From: Alkaliphilus metalliredigens QYMF
GTDB lineage: Bacteria > Bacillota > Clostridia > Peptostreptococcales > Natronincolaceae
Assembly (NCBI RefSeq): GCF_000016985.1
Contig: NC_009633.1
Span: 2,147,539-2,211,538 of the forward strand
Length of the DNA stretch: 64,000 nucleotides
Direction: 5' to 3'
Shown here: piece after piece, positions 63,254 to 64,000 of the stretch
Layout of the letters: every line of letters starts with the position of its first letter
How positions within the stretch are numbered: the first letter of the stretch is position 1
Program-made: the position numbers and the translations under genes
The notes under the pieces: model-generated
Databases searched by the model: none
The model's input: only the letters and a program-made list of their open reading frames with translations
What the model was told of the DNA's origin: nothing

Positions 63254-63281
63254 GAAGGGATTGGTAAATTTATGTAGAAGA
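63254..63281 (+). repeat. Right copy of the 28-bp direct repeat flanking the island
   Basis: This copy is the partner of 49675-49702. It lies at the broken 5' end of the gene that continues to 63791. Confidence 0.7.
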
Positions 63282-63791
63282 CTTTCAATAAAAGTAGATG
63301 GGAATATGGATCTAATGTATGTAATGTGAAGTAAATAAGATACAACACTTCCTATCTATCACCTCGATATCAATACCTATGAGCCAAGAATTCAGTACTA
63401 TGTAATGATTAAAAAGGATTGGTCTCTTGAGCAAAAGCTGAAGACCCTTTCGGATAAACTATCACGCTACTCATTCGATGGTTTACCTATAGATTTAGTA
63501 ACAATTGAAAGCTTAGACGATGGAAGAAAAATTGCCGTTATTAATTTGATAGATCCTGAGGAGAGAATCAAGTCAGGACATAGAAGAACATGGGCGGGTA
63601 ATTATTTTCAAGGTTCTTCAGGGGGGAATGTAACTAGAGATAAGCTACTTAGAACTTTTTTACAGGAGGATTTTAAAGAAGGATGGGTTGATGGTGTGAA
63701 ATTTCTTTACAATCATGATCCAACCAATCACTTTGAGCGTGTTGGGGAGTTGTTGGGAGCAACATATTTATCTTATGGTAAACCAATGTAA
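63254..63791 (+). pseudogene. Degenerate gene of the phage-like module
   Basis: The open part from 63405 encodes 128 residues (MIKKDWSLEQKLKTLSDKL ...) but has no ribosome site. The frame stays open upstream to 63334 with YHLDINTYEPRIQYYV, which reads as the same protein. Earlier sequence (LVNLCRRL, VDGNMDLMYVM) looks like its start broken by stops. A matching start fragment (DLVNLCRRRR) follows the helicase loader at 49675. I infer one gene split or duplicated by the island. Its family is not recognised. Confidence 0.5.
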
Positions 63792-63878
63792 AACAGGATG
63801 GGATATAATTTACATAAATATCCAAGTATGTTATAATGAAATAGATAATTAAATTAATATAACCGAAATATCAAGAGT

Positions 63879-63944
63879 TAGGGTAGAGAGTTAGCTCAAT
63901 GACCCTATACCAACCTGCTTTCAAAGCAAGGTGGTTCAGCTAAC
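63879..63944 (+). promoter_or_regulatory. Alternative hairpins at the window end
   Basis: TAGGGT (63879-63884) can pair with ACCCTA (63902-63907), and GTTAGCT (63890-63896) can pair with AGCTAAC (63938-63944). The two cannot form together. A GGAGGTG site follows at 63953. It may be a leader of a gene beyond the window. Confidence 0.35.
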
Positions 63945-64000
63945 AACGATAAGGAGGTGAAGACCATAGTCTGTGATAAGATATGATCCTTCTTAACCAT

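Noticed and set aside
63879..63944. tRNA gene
   Set aside because: TTAGCTCAAT and GGTTCA resemble D-arm and T-loop parts, but no cloverleaf with an acceptor stem and anticodon loop can be formed.

Overview
The window looks like a piece of a low-GC, spore-forming anaerobic clostridial chromosome of the Alkaliphilus/Natronincola kind. The reasons are AT-rich codon use, strong GGAGG-type ribosome sites with frequent GTG and TTG starts, a Spo0E-like domain, a spore-protein-like gene, and corrinoid methyl-transfer clusters typical of acetogens and their relatives. The organism is inferred from content only.

Region 1 (1-5.2 kb) is a peptide uptake and degradation operon: oligopeptide ABC ATPases, a serine-hydrolase/NlpC-P60 fusion without a signal peptide, a D-aminoacylase-like amidohydrolase and a DppA D-aminopeptidase. 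It resembles the Bacillus dpp-ykf murein-peptide operon. Region 2 (5.6-19.4 kb) holds a soluble hybrid histidine kinase, a TetR regulator, a decayed Spo0E-GGDEF-HD-GYP gene, OhrR with its promoter/operator, a SASP-like gene, a complete liv operon, SelO, a nitrilase-family hydrolase and an XRE regulator.

Region 3 (19.4-36.2 kb) is a doubled corrinoid methyltransferase locus. Each half has a methyltetrahydrofolate-type methyltransferase, a corrinoid protein, a UroD-fold methyltransferase, a GPH-type transporter and an unannotated 47-residue protein directly after the UroD gene. The second half adds a third corrinoid protein, a GntR regulator, a RACo-type corrinoid activator and DUF2284 and DUF1638 proteins. 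Together the parts match an O-demethylase: UroD-like MT I moves the substrate methyl to the corrinoid protein, MT II moves it to tetrahydrofolate, and RACo reactivates oxidised corrinoid. TetR and GntR operators can be seen.

Region 4 (36.2-47.5 kb) is a decaying area of small membrane proteins and HTH genes, with duplicated fragments, homopolymer frameshifts, and an IS21-family element inserted in a small gene.

Region 5 (47.3-63.8 kb) starts with phage-type replication genes (HTH, replication protein, DnaC-like loader). Just after them a 28-bp direct repeat (26 of 28 identical, second copy at 63254) encloses a 13.6-kb island. Inside it, 49.9-58.5 kb is an integron-like cassette array without an integrase: one or a few small genes per unit (FosA-like, CPBP protease, subtilisin-like, MazF toxin pair, zinc-ribbon protein, membrane proteins, flavodoxin, two GNATs), separated by palindromic attC-like sites. 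The first nucleotides of most cassettes are complementary to the sequence around R'' of their own attC, the signature of excised circular cassettes. An IS110-family element lies at the array end, followed by a retropepsin-like pair and a reverse-strand M15 peptidase/DUF1659/DUF2922 cassette. The array is the most unusual part of the window.
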